Source: Beroe forskalii
Lineage: Eukaryota > Ctenophora > Nuda > Beroida > Beroidae
DNA length: 64,000 nucleotides
Reading direction: 5' to 3'
NCBI GenBank assembly: GCA_011033025.1
Contig: WFMF01000025.1
Span: forward strand, 483,018-547,017
Shown here: piece by piece, positions 46,921-58,431 of the stretch
Position numbering within the stretch: position 1 is the stretch's first letter
Layout of the letters: each line of letters opens with the position of its first letter
Notes under the pieces: model-generated
The model's input: the letters and a program-made list of their open reading frames with translations, nothing else
Told to the model about the DNA's origin: nothing
Databases searched by the model: none
Position numbers and translations under genes: made by a program

Positions 46921-48355
46921 TGTTTAATTTGCTTGGCAAAAAGCCAAGTCAGTGTTAATTTTACAAAGTAAAAACTGAAATAAGTGTAAAATCTAATAAG
47001 CCAAAGAGCAAGTAAGTGTTACATCTAATTAGGATTTCAAACTCAAGTTTTTCTTTTTCATCATGGCACTTAATGTTACCCTGACGAGCTATTAGTTTCA
47101 GTTTCACAGCATTGCATTTTGAATTTCAAGAATTTGAATAGCATCGGCTATAATCTTATACATAATCTTATACATAATATTCACCCATTGAAGTTGTGTT
47201 TAGGAAAAACAAGTTATTACACGCATTCGCTATTTTAAATTAATTCATCATGATTATTTGAAGGATTATCGTTTTAGGAATACATAGGCCTTCCTAAACG
47301 TTAAAGACATCCAATATGGCTGATTTTCTGACATTGCTAGAAATATTCCCTCGTGTTTGCCGTTCGGTTGATCAGATGATTGTGTCCGTCGATGGTTCAA
47401 TGGAAAGATTTTCTCGCACATTTTGTTCCATTGGATTTTTCCTTGTACTCTTATCCTATATTCGATAATTGCCATAGTTTCTAACTTTCAATATGGAATA
47501 CGAATAAACGTTTATAAAAAGAATTTCAACCTTCAAGCTGGATCATAATGTCTCATGCTTTCCAAATACGGGTGATAGTTAAGATAAAAACTCATCATCA
47601 TTTTGCACTAGCAGGCAGCATCCTGTTGTATGGTGTCAAGTTATGGGCGGTTACATGCTAACATGGCACAGTTTTTAATACAGGCATTTTTCGTGCTCAT
47701 TAAGCGCCAACTGGTGTCAAAACGTGAATCAGTGTAATTATGAATTATTTTACGGTAAATTGGGTCATGAACGGCCGTTTTTCACCGTTCGATCGACCAA
47801 TTCATTATATTTTCATCGTGCTAGTATTCTGATTACCTTACAACATTGCAAATGATCTCTTGTGGGGTGTTTTGGTGATGCCATGTTGCCTTAGTTCGCG
47901 CGAAATTTGAGATTTCAAATTGAATATTTGCGCGCGCGCGCAAAATTAACTAAACTGACAACTGTTCAATAAGGTCGCGTGATCATGAATTCAGGAGCGA
48001 AACATGCGAAAGCCTAAGAGTTAAATGTTAATCATTCGCTTAATTTCTCATCATTTCGTTTCGGCCGAGCACGTTGAAAATGGACAAAATTTACTTTGAA
48101 TACTATTTTGATGGTTGCTTGCTCGAAACGTCTCGCTTCTGAGGCTGCCATCAAGACAATTGGCCGTATCAGCTAAAGCAAAAGAATTGCATTGACGTCG
48201 AATTTAATTATAAACGGTGGTTGGGGCCTGCAGTCTATAAGCGTCTTAGAGAGCTGGGTTTGCTATCAGCTTATCAGGAAGCAGCTAGGCTTGCTCTCAG
48301 AGAGCAGCTGGGTTGAGCGCAAGTGTTTTTGGGGGGGGGGGGCACGCAAATTTAA

Positions 48356-49440
48356 GTTGGTGGGCCCGCTCAGAAGGCTCCACTCAGCCTCCACTCAGAC
48401 TCCACTAGGCTACACACAGCCTCCACTCAGCATCCATTAGCCTCCACTCAGCCTCCACTCAGTCTCCACTACTCACTAGCCTCCAATCAGCCTCCACTAG
48501 GCTTTACTAAGCCTCCACTAGTCTCCACACAGCCTCCACTAGCTTCCACTCAGCCTCCACTACTCACTAGCTCTACTCAGCCTCCACTTGCCTACATTAG
48601 GCTCCACACAGCCTCCACTAGCCTCCACTCAGCATCCATTAGCCTCCACTCAGTCTCCACTACTCACTAGCCTCCACTCAGCTTCCACCAGGCTCCACTC
48701 AGCCTCCACTCAGGCTCCAAACAGCCTCCACGCAGTCTCCACTACTCACTAGCCTCCACTCAGCCTCCACTAGGCTTCACTCAGCCTCCACTCAGCCTCC
48801 AATAGTCTTCACACAGCCTCCACTACCTTCCACTCAGTCTCCACTACTCACTAGCCTCCACTTGCCTCCACTCAGCTTCCACTCAGCTTCCACCAGCCTC
48901 CACTAGGCTCCACACAGCCTCCAATAGCCTCCACTCAGCATCCATTAGCCTCCACTCAGCCTCCACTCAGTCTCCACAACTCACTAGCCTCCACTCAGCC
49001 TCCACTAGGCTCTACTAAGCCTCCACTCAGCCTCCACTCAGGCTCCACTACTCACTAGCCTCCACTCAGCGGCTGAGTGGAGGCTAGTGAGTCTCAGCCT
49101 CCACTTACCTCCACTCAACCTCCACTAGGCTCCACACAGCCTTCACTTGCCTCCACTCAGCCTCCTCTACTCACTTGCCTCCACACAGCCTCCACTCAGA
49201 CTCCACTTGCCTCCACACAGCCTCCAATAGCCTCCACTCAGACTCCACTAGGCTACACTCAGCCTCCACTCAGGCTCCATTAGCCTCCACTCAGGCTCCA
49301 AACAGCCTCCACTAGCCTCCACTCAGTCTCCACTACTCACTAGCCTCCACTCAGCCTCCACTAGACTTCACTCAGCCTCCAATAGTCTCCACACAGCCTC
49401 CACTAGCCTCCACTACCTTCCACTCAGCCTCCACTCAGTA
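48356..49440. repeat. CTCAGCCTCCACT minisatellite, left block
   Basis: Higher-order mixtures of AGCCTCCACT and CTCACTAG units, stop-poor on the plus strand. It directly precedes the ORF1-like gene; the same unit resumes at 50550. Confidence 0.9.
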
Positions 49441-49463
49441 CAAGTATACCTTTTACTTGTATA

Positions 49464-50273
49464 ATGACTGATCGAAGTCCCGTACCCTGTGATGCGGGTG
49501 AAGCTTCCTTGTTATGGATCGGGGAAATCATGAAGACGATTGGCATCAGTCCGTGCTTCGAGCCTGATGAGACTTACGTGAAATCCAGGTTGCAGACGTA
49601 CATCACTCGTGAAAGAAAGGATGCGCTTGCGAAAATTGTCACTGATGCATGGAGTCACGTCGTGAAGCAGAGCGAGTTGATCAGGACATTGAAGCGTTCT
49701 AATGAAGAGCTGTCTAGGAGAACGATCGACCTACAAGATCAAGTTATCAAGACGCAGGCAGATCTCGTGAAGAGTAAGGACCAGCCAGTGGATACCATCA
49801 GCAAGGCAGTGAGCGAGTCGGTGTCGGAGTCTGTTAAAGAGATAAAGACCTACAGTGCAGCAGTGTCTGGTGGTCCAGGTCAGAACCCCATATGTCAGAG
49901 GCTCGAAGAGTCGGACAATGAGGTACTCGGAGACAAGGTGGACACTGTGCTGGAGGAACTCGGAGAGAAAGTGAGACATGAAGACAGCAGGATCGGGAAG
50001 AAGAAGCAGGGGGTAACGAGGCCAGTGAAAGTCCAGCTCAGGAATGGTGCGACAGCGCTCCAGATCCTCAGGAAGTGCTCAGGACTCAAGAAGTCGGCTA
50101 GGTTTGAGCGTGTCTTCCTATGTCCAGACAGATCATAAGAGGAGCGCAAGTCTCAGAGGGAACTGGTTGGGGAGCTGAGGAAGAAGATCGAGGAGGAGCC
50201 TCATAAGGCCCACTTCATTAGGAACGGGACTATTACATCAAGGAATAGGACTGATGAGGGTGATAGTGGCTAA
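49464..50273 (+). pseudogene. LINE ORF1-like protein with one in-frame stop
   Basis: ATG at 49464 opens 224 codons to a TAA at 50136-50138. The same frame then continues for 44 codons (EERKSQRELVGELRKKIEEE, PHKAHFIRNGTITS) to a TAA at 50271-50273. The middle (residues about 70-115) is polar, with RTLKRSNEELSRRTIDLQDQ, and probably forms a coiled coil. It is followed by a Ser/Val stretch and KTYSAAVSGG. The C-terminus VFLCPDRS-stop-EERKSQRELV resembles the conserved end of ORF1 proteins from marine-invertebrate LINEs, where a residue rather than a stop would be expected. No RT follows, so this is a captured or orphan ORF1. GC-rich codons contrast with the AT-rich surroundings. Confidence 0.55.
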
Positions 50274-50549
50274 CTTTCTTCGTAACATCACCCATGCCAC
50301 ACAAATCATTTCATTTGTGATTTAAGCTAATTTAAGGTTTTCGCAGTATATTGATCATACATAAACTTAATTGTTTTCGGCTTTCGCATCTATACTCTGA
50401 TAGTTGAGAGCGTGAGCAGTTTGACATCATAGGGAAAAATTTTGTTTTTTTAGAAGATTTGTGGGTATAATCTATTACAGTTTATTTATAAATTTTACTT
50501 TCATGCCCGTACAAGCGGCAACGCCCCCACGGGGGTGGTTTCTATCATA

Positions 50550-50815
50550 TCAGTCTCCACTACTCACTAGCCTCCACTTGCCTCCACTCAGATTCCACTC
50601 AGCTTCCACTCAGCTTCCACCAGCCTCCACTAGGCTCCACACAGCCTCCACTCAGCATCCATTAGCCTCCACTCAGTCTCCACTACTCACTAGCCTCCAC
50701 TCAGCCTCCACTAGGCTCCACTCAGCCTCCACTCAGGCTCCAAACAGCCTCCACTTGCCTCCACTCAGCCTCCACTAGGCTCCACCCAGCCTCCCTGGAG
50801 GCTAATGGAGGCTAA
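50550..50815. repeat. CTCAGCCTCCACT minisatellite, right block
   Basis: Same unit as at 48356-49440, resuming 280 bp after the ORF1-like stop and ending in the inverted GGAGGCTAATGGAGGCTAAT. Confidence 0.85.
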
Positions 50816-51885
50816 TTTTTGTCATGTTCCTGTGGTAAACTGTGCCATTTTACCATTAGTTTAAAGTGGTGTGGAAGTGGAGGAATCATGCCAGCACCGA
50901 AAATGACATTATCATGGCATTGATGCATTGTCATGTGCCATGGCACTATGGTGGCGTCCCTGTTCTTAAAAATGACCTTGTTGCCTTGAGTATTTAAATA
51001 TTTTAGTTTGAAAATTAAAATTTGAAAAATAAAAAAGCTAAAATTAAGGATTATTGGGTGGGTGATGCGACCTTTTACCACCCTAGGGTACAGGTGCGAC
51101 CTTTTACCCCCCCTGCTTTGCTTTTTATCTGTACTTTATTCTGAGGGGGATAAAAAAAGCTCACTTGTGCCATTGACTGCGACTTTTTATCCCCTATTTA
51201 AAATGAGCAGGGGATGAAAAGTCGTAGATAGCAGTAGAACTGCGACCTTTCATCCCCCTTGAAGCTTAGATGGGAATAAACAGTCGTACCTAACCGACAA
51301 CCGTAGAACTGCGACCTTTTAATTAGATTAAATTAGAAATTAGAATAAAACTATTTTGTGGCTTCAACTGATCCAATAACATCTGATCCATGCATTACCA
51401 GCTTAATATTTTCAATTTTTGGTGGCTAATGTCGAAATTTGTTGGAATTATACACATAATTATTACCTGTGTATGCTCAAATAAGCTACTCGCGAAAAGG
51501 TTTTTGATGATATTATCTCGAAAAGTAAAGGTCTTAAAGCCTTGGAAACCTCATCCACCCAACATAATTTGACCATTGCGGTCATTTTGAGGTGGTCATG
51601 GAGCTCTGTATCTCATTCAGAAGATATCCTATTTTGAACATACGCGCCTATACACCTGAGGGAACATTGAAAAAATCATATCTGCCACATTCAGATTTTG
51701 GTAAACTTTTTTTGTGACCTCATGGGACTCAATATGAACTGGTCCATGTGAAATCAGCTGTTTTTTTCGATAACGGGGGTCAGTCTATTTTAATTTTAAT
51801 GCAAAAATGCGATGGACTATATTTGTATTTAGTAAAAACCGAAGTAAACATGTGTTTTAAAAACTAAGAAACAAATCAAGAAATT
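50816..51885. other. Transposon interior, no gene recognised
   Basis: GCGACCTTTTACC / GCGACTTTTTATCCCC motifs recur six or seven times at 51070-51320, some inverted. No protein was recognised. Confidence 0.45.
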
Positions 51886-51889
51886 GTTA

Positions 51890-52215
51890 TTTTGTACTAC
51901 GATAAGACCAAAGTAAGTGTATTTATCATAACAGAAAGTTTTTTTGTACTACGATAAGACATAAGTATGTGTCTTTACTACTAAAACAAGTGTTTCTTGT
52001 ACTACGATAAGACCGAAGTAAGTGTCTTTACTACTAAAACAAGTGTTTCTTGTACTACGATAAGACCGAAGTAAGTGTCTTTACTACTACAACAAGTGTT
52101 TTTTATACTACGATAAGACAAAAGTATGTGTCTTTACTACTAAAACAAGTGTTTTTTGTACTACGATAAGACCAAAGTAAGTGTCTCTACTACTACAGCA
52201 AGTGTTTTGATTCAT
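51890..52215. repeat. Right subterminal 53-bp array
   Basis: GTACTACGATAAGAC occurs at 51894, 51946, 51999, 52052, 52105 (one change) and 52158, a 52-53-bp period matching the left array. Units also share TTTTTTGTACTA with the left array. Confidence 0.9.
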
Positions 52216-52604
52216 CGACGAAAAAAAAAGTATGTGTTTCAGCAACAGTGATAAATACAAGTATGTATTCTAATTACTAAGGGAAACCAATATAGTTATT
52301 TTTCATCAAAAGGAATAAGTCAAATAAGTGTCTGATCAGTAAGGAAAAACAAAGTATCTTACAGAGATACTAAGGAGGAAAAAAGTAATATTAAAATGGA
52401 ATTTAATGGCCATCTTATTCTTAATTAGCAGAAAAATTTGATTATATCAGTATTAATCAAGAAAAACTTATACAATCGTAAAAAAATTAGAAAAAAATAT
52501 CAATTATCAGTGAAGTTATTCGAATTACTACGTCAGATCACTTTTTTGCATTTATCTCGAAACTATACTTTTGTCAGTTACTTGTTTCTTCCGTGTGACT
52601 GTAG

Positions 52605-54715
52605 AATTATGGTTAAAAATGCATCAGTATTTGGTTCTAGTGCACTCTTTGGAAATCAGTCACACGGGAAAAGCAGTTTTCAGCCTTATTTTTGGTCCTT
52701 GTATTCATTATAGACGAAAAAAGTCCATTTTAGCCCAAAAATGGGGGTTTTCGAGGCTGTAAATAGTGAAAATGGTCGAAATTCAAAATTCTGAAAGCAG
52801 CATTTTTTTAGTTGGATCAAACTGTACTGACCTGCAAAATTTCATGAGTTAACTGGTAAGTTTATTAGGACGACCCCCCCTCCGGCCAGACACTGATCAA
52901 AATTCAGAAAATTCTCGGACATACTTGGACTTGGGGATAATTATGGTTAAAAATGCATCAGTATTTGGTTCTAGTGCACTCTCTGGAAATCAGTCACACG
53001 GGAAAAAGCAGTTTACAGCCTTATTTTTGGTCCTTGTGGCCCATTATAGACGAAAAAGTCCATTTTAGCCCAAAAATGGGGGTTTTCGAGAGACTGTAAA
53101 TCGTGAAAATGGTCGAAATTCAAAATTCTGAAAGCAGCATTTTTTCCCTCCCCATTGGCCTCTTTGTGAATACAAAAAGGCAAATGAGAGGGTTGGCAGA
53201 GATCGTGGTCTGGGAGGGTGAGAAATAGAATATGTATATATCAGGTAATTTCTGGAAAGTGCCCGGATTGCTCCTTTATAATATCAGTCGCGGAAATGTC
53301 CCTCCCTCCGTCCCTCCGTCCCTCCGTCCCTCCGTCCCCATGTCACATAAATCTTCAAAATAACGAATTTCTTAATTCATGGAGCTGTCGGTTGAGTATA
53401 AATCTTATAGGTTGATCTGGCCCATCCGTGCCGCATGCTCGAATTCCTGAATTATGATAAGTTCTGAATTTTATTAGGCTGTTGAAGAATTCGTGTCTTA
53501 AAAGTTAAAATCTTAGGTGTGAGTTGGGCGGTAGATTTGAGGAAAAGGCTTCGGTTTTGTTCTAGGTTTAGTACCAAAATGCATAACTATTAAAGTTTCT
53601 GCTGGATTCGACTAAGTTTGATAAATACTATTCGCTGTGACTCTGTGAAAGGCGAATATTGCTTTTTGGAACAAGAGACAGCATTGAAACAGAAAACATA
53701 AGCACGAAATTTGGAAATCAGATAAAAATTGATATCAACTTAGTATAAACATTCAAGAAAATACATCGCGTGAATAAACGGTGACACAATTTGATGCGAA
53801 ACGTAAACCAATTTAACAAAATTCTTAGTTGGATCAAACTGTACTGACCTGCAAAATTTCATGAGTTAACTAGTAAGTTTAGTAGGACGACCCCCCCCCC
53901 CCCCCCGGCCAGACACTGATCAAAATTCAGAAAATTCTCGGACATACTTGGACTTGGGGATAATAATGGTTAAAAATGCATCAGTATTTGGTTCTAGTGC
54001 ACTCTTCAAATCAGTCACACGGGAAAAAGCAGTTTTCAGCCTTATTTTTGGTCCTTGTGGCCCATTATAAACGAAAGAGTCCATTTTTAGCCCAAAAATG
54101 GGGGTTTTCGAGAGGCTGTAAATCGTGAAAATGGTCGAAATTCAAAATTCTGAAAGCAGCATTTTCTTAGTTGGATCAAACTGTACTGACCTGCAAAATT
54201 TCATGAGTTAACTAGTAAGTTTAGTAGGACGACCCCCCGGCCAGACACTGATCAAAATTCAGAAAATTCTCGGACATACTTGGACTTGGGGATAATTATG
54301 GTTAAAAATGCATCAGTATTTGGTTCTAGTGCACTCTCTGGAAATCAGTCACATGGGAAAAAGCAGTTTTCAGCCTTATTTTTTGTCCTTGTGGCCCATT
54401 ATAAACGAAAAGTCCATTTTGCATTCAAAATTGGGTTTCGAGAGGCTGTCAATCGTGAAAATGGTTGAAATTCTAAATTCTTAAAGAGCAGCATTTTCTT
54501 AGTTGGATCAAACTGTACTGACCTGAAAATTTTCATGAGTTAACTAGTAAGTTTATTAGGACGACCCCCCCCAGACACTGATCAAAATTCAGAAAATTCT
54601 CGGACACTTGGACTTGGGGATAGTATAGTTTAAAAAATGCATCAGCCTATTTGGTTCTAATTGCACTCTCTGAAATCAGTCACACGGGAAAAGCAGTTTC
54701 AGCCTTATTTTGGTT
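52605..54715. repeat. 337-bp satellite, right part of the array
   Basis: Continuation of the array at 44390-46353 in the same orientation, with units marked near 52646, 52980, 53999, 54341 and 54667. A different element interrupts it at 53145-53820. The C run in the 53888 region reaches about 16. The last unit runs into the N gap and carries more small indels than the others, suggesting poorer consensus quality there. Confidence 0.9.
53145..53820. mobile_element. 0.68-kb repeat element inside the satellite
   Basis: Interrupts a satellite unit between GCAGCATTTT and TTCTTAGTTGG. It begins CCCTCCCCATTGGCCTCTTT and ends near GATGCGAAACGTAAACCAAT. Pieces in the same order occur across 58553-62280, so this looks like an internally deleted relative of that longer copy. 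It contains a CCCTCCGT microsatellite at 53300-53335. Confidence 0.7.
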
Positions 54716-54815
54716 NNNNNNNNNNNNNNNNNNNNNNNNNNNNNNNNNNNNNNNNNNNNNNNNNNNNNNNNNNNNNNNNNNNNNNNNNNNNNNNNNNNNN
54801 NNNNNNNNNNNNNNN
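54716..54815. other. Assembly gap of 100 N
   Basis: Exactly 100 N, the conventional length for a gap of unknown size, lying at the end of the satellite array. Confidence 0.99.
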
Positions 54816-55484
54816 TCACATTGACAAAACAAAACAGAGTTATAATGAACACTGTGAATACTGTACAGAAGTAATGAAATACGTTGACTACAATCAAGAG
54901 AACTGCCTAGAAACAGCGCATACTGTGTAAATGCTCTTATTTCAGCAATAAAAAGAAAAGAAATATTCAACAATAATTTTAGCATTGACGATCTGCAAAG
55001 TAGTCTAATCAACAAAATGATAAAATTTTTCAATATTTTTGAAAGAAAGCCACAAATAACAAAAGAAGCCTTTCCAACAGAACACTAACAAACCAAAGTT
55101 AACACCTTACACAAGGTAATAATAATAAAGACGACTATACACCAGCTGATTCAAGAAAATAATGGAAGGAGAGCAGGAGGGTCCTGACATTTCGATAATC
55201 ACCACTCAAAATGAAACTGTACCACTTTTTAAATACACTTATGTTACCGAAGGCAACCCAGCTCACGCCTTCAAAACTACACTTACCATGACCTTGACCG
55301 ACCCATGGCAATGTGGACAGAGAGAGTAATTCTATTTTCTGTGCTTTGGACAGAGATATAGTTGACTCAAACTGTAGTGTGCAGCAGTAAAGGCGGCTTG
55401 TCTGGCCTAACACCCGACCCCCCATTGCTCAGTGAAGTTCACCAAGCCAATGTCACTGAAATGCTGTTCCCAATAAAGCCAGAG
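54816..55484. other. No recognisable gene
   Basis: AT-rich to 55130, then moderately GC-rich. No exon was recognised. Confidence 0.35.
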
Positions 55485-55625
55485 CACCCAGTGGGTACCA
55501 GTGGCAACTTGCCGTCGCTATAAGTGGTGTCCCGTGGCCCCAGTGCTGGCAGTGCCCTTAAGGGTACTGTCCCCCTTACTTCCGAGTTTGGGGAACCTAC
55601 AATACAATACAATACAATACAAATC
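55485..55625 (+). mobile_element. Possible LINE/SINE 3' end with (ACAAT)n tail
   Basis: A GC-rich stretch (GGCAGTGCCCTTAAGGGTAC ... CCGAGTTTGGGGAACC) runs into TACAATACAATACAATACAA at 55598-55621. The short tandem tail is typical of several LINE families. No coding part was seen. Confidence 0.4.
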
Positions 55626-55739
55626 CACATTGAATGAGTACTTGCTTCCAACGATATATGTAAATTCAATCATCTGGGATCAAGCTCATATAGACAAGAA
55701 ATTCCTATTTCATGGACATCTACCTCAAAATTGAATTTC

Positions 55740-56690
55740 AAAAAGGGTCCAAAATTCACCAATGATACCTACAGGTGACCATAAACTAAGCAGTAAGCAC
55801 ATCCTATAACCTCCCCTTCAACTCAATTCAACCTTATTCAATCTCCAATCCTCCCTTTTACATACATCTTAACATTCTCCCACTCTCTCATCTCGAATAA
55901 CCCCACTTTTCAGTGCCCTTCAGTCTGCCAATTTCTTACCAACCTTACCCAGCTTCTACTGCTTATCAGCCAACCAGATTTCATAGCAACCTTAGGGGCC
56001 ATCCAGAAATGAGCTCATCACTTGGGTATGTATGTATGTATGTATGTTTTGGGAATGATGAGGTAGTGATGAGGTATATTAATAGTATGTATGGAGGTTC
56101 GCCAAATGATGATCTCATCACTTTGAGGCAAACTTTGGACTGCATCAATCACTCGTTGTAAAATTTAACCAGGAGGGGGCTTTAAGCACATTTTTTAATT
56201 AAATAATTTATAGTCCGATCATTTACTTACATTATAATCAGTAAGAACACATATTATTATCGTTAAGGCTAGGAGAAGACTCTTTAATTCAAAATTAACT
56301 ACATCTAAGTAAGATGATCTAACTTGAATAGCAGTATTGACATCACTTCAGCCTTTCATATTGAATGAGTAACTCATTAACATAACATAAATTAACATAA
56401 CATAAATTTTGAAATGATGAGTTGAGGTTGGGGTATGTATGTATTTTTCCCAAATGATGAGGTAGTGATGAGGTAGTATAGCGCCGCTCGAGCGAGGGTA
56501 GGGTAACATCCTAGTCATCCTACAAAGGGTTGATAGATGGATTTATTCCATCCCTGTGCACAACTATAAAATGTATGTACCTTATTGGCCTTTATTTAAC
56601 ATTTTAACCGGCCCTTAAGGACAAAAACGACCTTGTGCGTAACTGCAGGGTCGTAGTATTACTAGTATTAATTAGGGCAATTGTTTAGCT
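55740..56690. other. No recognisable gene
   Basis: A (TATG)n tract lies near 56025-56047, and a GATGAGGTAGTGATGAGGTA block at 56058 recurs at 56456. The GAGGGTAGGGTAACATCCTA block at 56494 belongs to the dispersed short element also seen at 9638 and 37515. Confidence 0.4.
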
Positions 56691-56694
56691 GTAA

Positions 56695-57375
56695 GATTTT
56701 TTTTGTCCGACGTTGACAGACCCTCTAGAGATTCGAGAATCAGCGCCGCGCGCGCGGCGCTGATTCTCATCGACCGCGACGCCAGCCGCTTCGCGGCTGG
56801 CGTCAGCGGGTCATACATTGTAGTATCGTACGACAAGATGTTCCTAAGCCCGTATAGGTGCGCGGACGCGCGCGCACCCGCAAGGGTCGAAAAGTTAAAT
56901 ACGATGCAAAGCGCACTTGCTTCCTTCCTCTGGAAGGCGCGCGGCGCGTACACACACCTTGCCACACGTTGCATGGCCCCCTGCGCGCGCGAAGCGCACG
57001 CAGGGGGCAACACACACCTGAGTATGTTGTCAGGCGTTGCCTGACCCTCTCGGGCGCGCCACGACTCGCAGTGAATACCGAATATAAAATACATCGCGTC
57101 GTACGATTGCTTAACACGTATATCCCTGTTTGCGTTGCGAAGCGATCTTCCTCAAGTAGCGCGCCTGCGCCGCACGCACACCTATGCGCGCTTAGGACCC
57201 TAAGTCCGCATAGGTGTGTGTACGCGCCGCGCGCGCTTCTGAGGAAGCGCATCGTGTTTAGCAAGTCATAGATAATGAAGGCTCCCGTTTATATTGTCAG
57301 ACGTTGTCTGACCCCTTCGCCTTCGGCGGGCGAGCGCGCGCGTCCGCCGAAATAATGGTCAGACAACGTTTATAT
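56695..57375. repeat. GC-rich hairpin cluster
   Basis: Contains several strong palindromes. GAATCAGCGCCGCGCG is answered by CGCGCGGCGCTGATTC (56739-56767), and GACGCCAGCCGCTTCGCGGCTGGCGTC lies at 56779-56805. GCCCCCTGCGCGCGCGAAGC pairs with GCACGCAGGGGGC at 56974-57008. GTCAGACGTTGTCTGACC is answered by GGTCAGACAACGT near 57357-57370. AGGCGTTGCCTGACCC at 57021 matches the 37.2-kb module. Overlapping open frames on both strands follow from the composition. Confidence 0.65.
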
Positions 57376-57624
57376 GGGAGACCGACCGGAAATCGTACGA
57401 CAATATGGGAGTCGAATAAACAGACAAGTTTCAATATGAATATCAATAAGCATATCAAATTCAAAAGCAGAAGGTTTCAAAGTATCTAAAAATAACATGC
57501 AAAATAAAACCGTTTTAAGTAAAACCGTTGTTTTTTGATATTATACACTCGATAAGATTTCGAACATAACTCAATTTGAAATTGAATAAAGACATAGATA
57601 CCTTTATTCAATTTCAATTAAGTA

Positions 57625-58431
57625 CAGGGTTGGTAATAAGTCAGCACCCCCCCCCCCCTCTGCAGCCAAAACCATAGAAGTTGAAAACAAATCATTTGGC
57701 ACAGTTTTAGATTGATCTATTGCGATTGAATTTGAGTGATGAAAATCAATCTTTGGATGCAGAATATTTTATGAAGGAGCAATTTGGAATATGCAGGGTT
57801 CGTATGGAGCCTGAGTCCCTGCCTCCAGCCAAAACAGTTAAAGATAGAGACTTTTCGTTTTAAATATATTCAAGGCCGTCTATTAGTGAAAGAAAAATTT
57901 GGTGACATCATCAGAAAAGAAAAAATATTTGTGAAGGAGCACCTTTGAAAAGGATCCTATTAAATTCGCCGACATTTGGTCACGCTTGAAAAGTGCTCCT
58001 TCATGAACTTTCTAGCTATTTTTGATGATTTTACCACTTTTTCCCTGTTTTGGCTGGAAGCGGGATCAAGAATTGATACCCAACCATGCATTTTGCTTAT
58101 TTTGGGCTGTTTAGACCAAATATCAAGCATAAATCGTTTTACAACATAAATTTTCATCATAAATCACATATTGACATAAATTTTAATGATTGTATGTCAA
58201 AGACAAAAATTCCATTAAAAGCCAAAAAAGAGGCTAAAAATGCCAAAAATAAGCAAAATTCATTGTTCCCAAATTGCTCCTTCATGAAATATTTTGCTTT
58301 TGGAGAATCATTTATCAAACTTAAATCCAATCGGAATGGATCAAAGTAAAATGTACCAAAGGAATTGTTACCAACTTGAACTTATATGGTTTTGGCTGCA
58401 CAAGAGGGGTGCCGACTTATCACCAACCGTG
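57625..58431. mobile_element. 807-bp non-autonomous element with TA target duplication
   Basis: Termini CAGGGTTGGTAATAAGTCAG ... GCAGCCAAAACCATA and the inverted TATGGTTTTGGCTGCAC ... GACTTATCACCAACCGTG, with TA at 57623-57624 and 58432-58433. Tc1/mariner-like by target choice. No transposase; the interior holds short ATGAAGGAGC and GCTCCTTCATGAA repeats in both orientations. Confidence 0.8.

Larger units (their letters stand above)
46354..52604. mobile_element. 6.25-kb DNA transposon inserted in the 337-bp satellite
   Basis: Termini CTACAGTCACACGGAA..AACAAGTAACTGACA and the inverted copy TGTCAGTTACTTGTTTC..CGTGTGACTGTAG (over 30 bp, one or two differences). AATT is duplicated at 46350-46353 and 52605-52608. 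The uninterrupted satellite reads GATAATTATGG, so the empty site is known from neighbouring units. Just inside each end is a 53-bp-period tandem array. The interior carries CTCAGCCTCCACT minisatellites and a broken LINE ORF1-like gene, but no transposase was recognised. Four-bp duplications occur in several DNA-transposon groups (for example Sola, Academ and Ginger), so the family is left open. Confidence 0.85.

Noticed and set aside
56672-57271. Overlapping Arg/Ala-rich frames on both strands
   Set aside because: GC-rich palindromic DNA lacks stops on both strands; no domain recognised.
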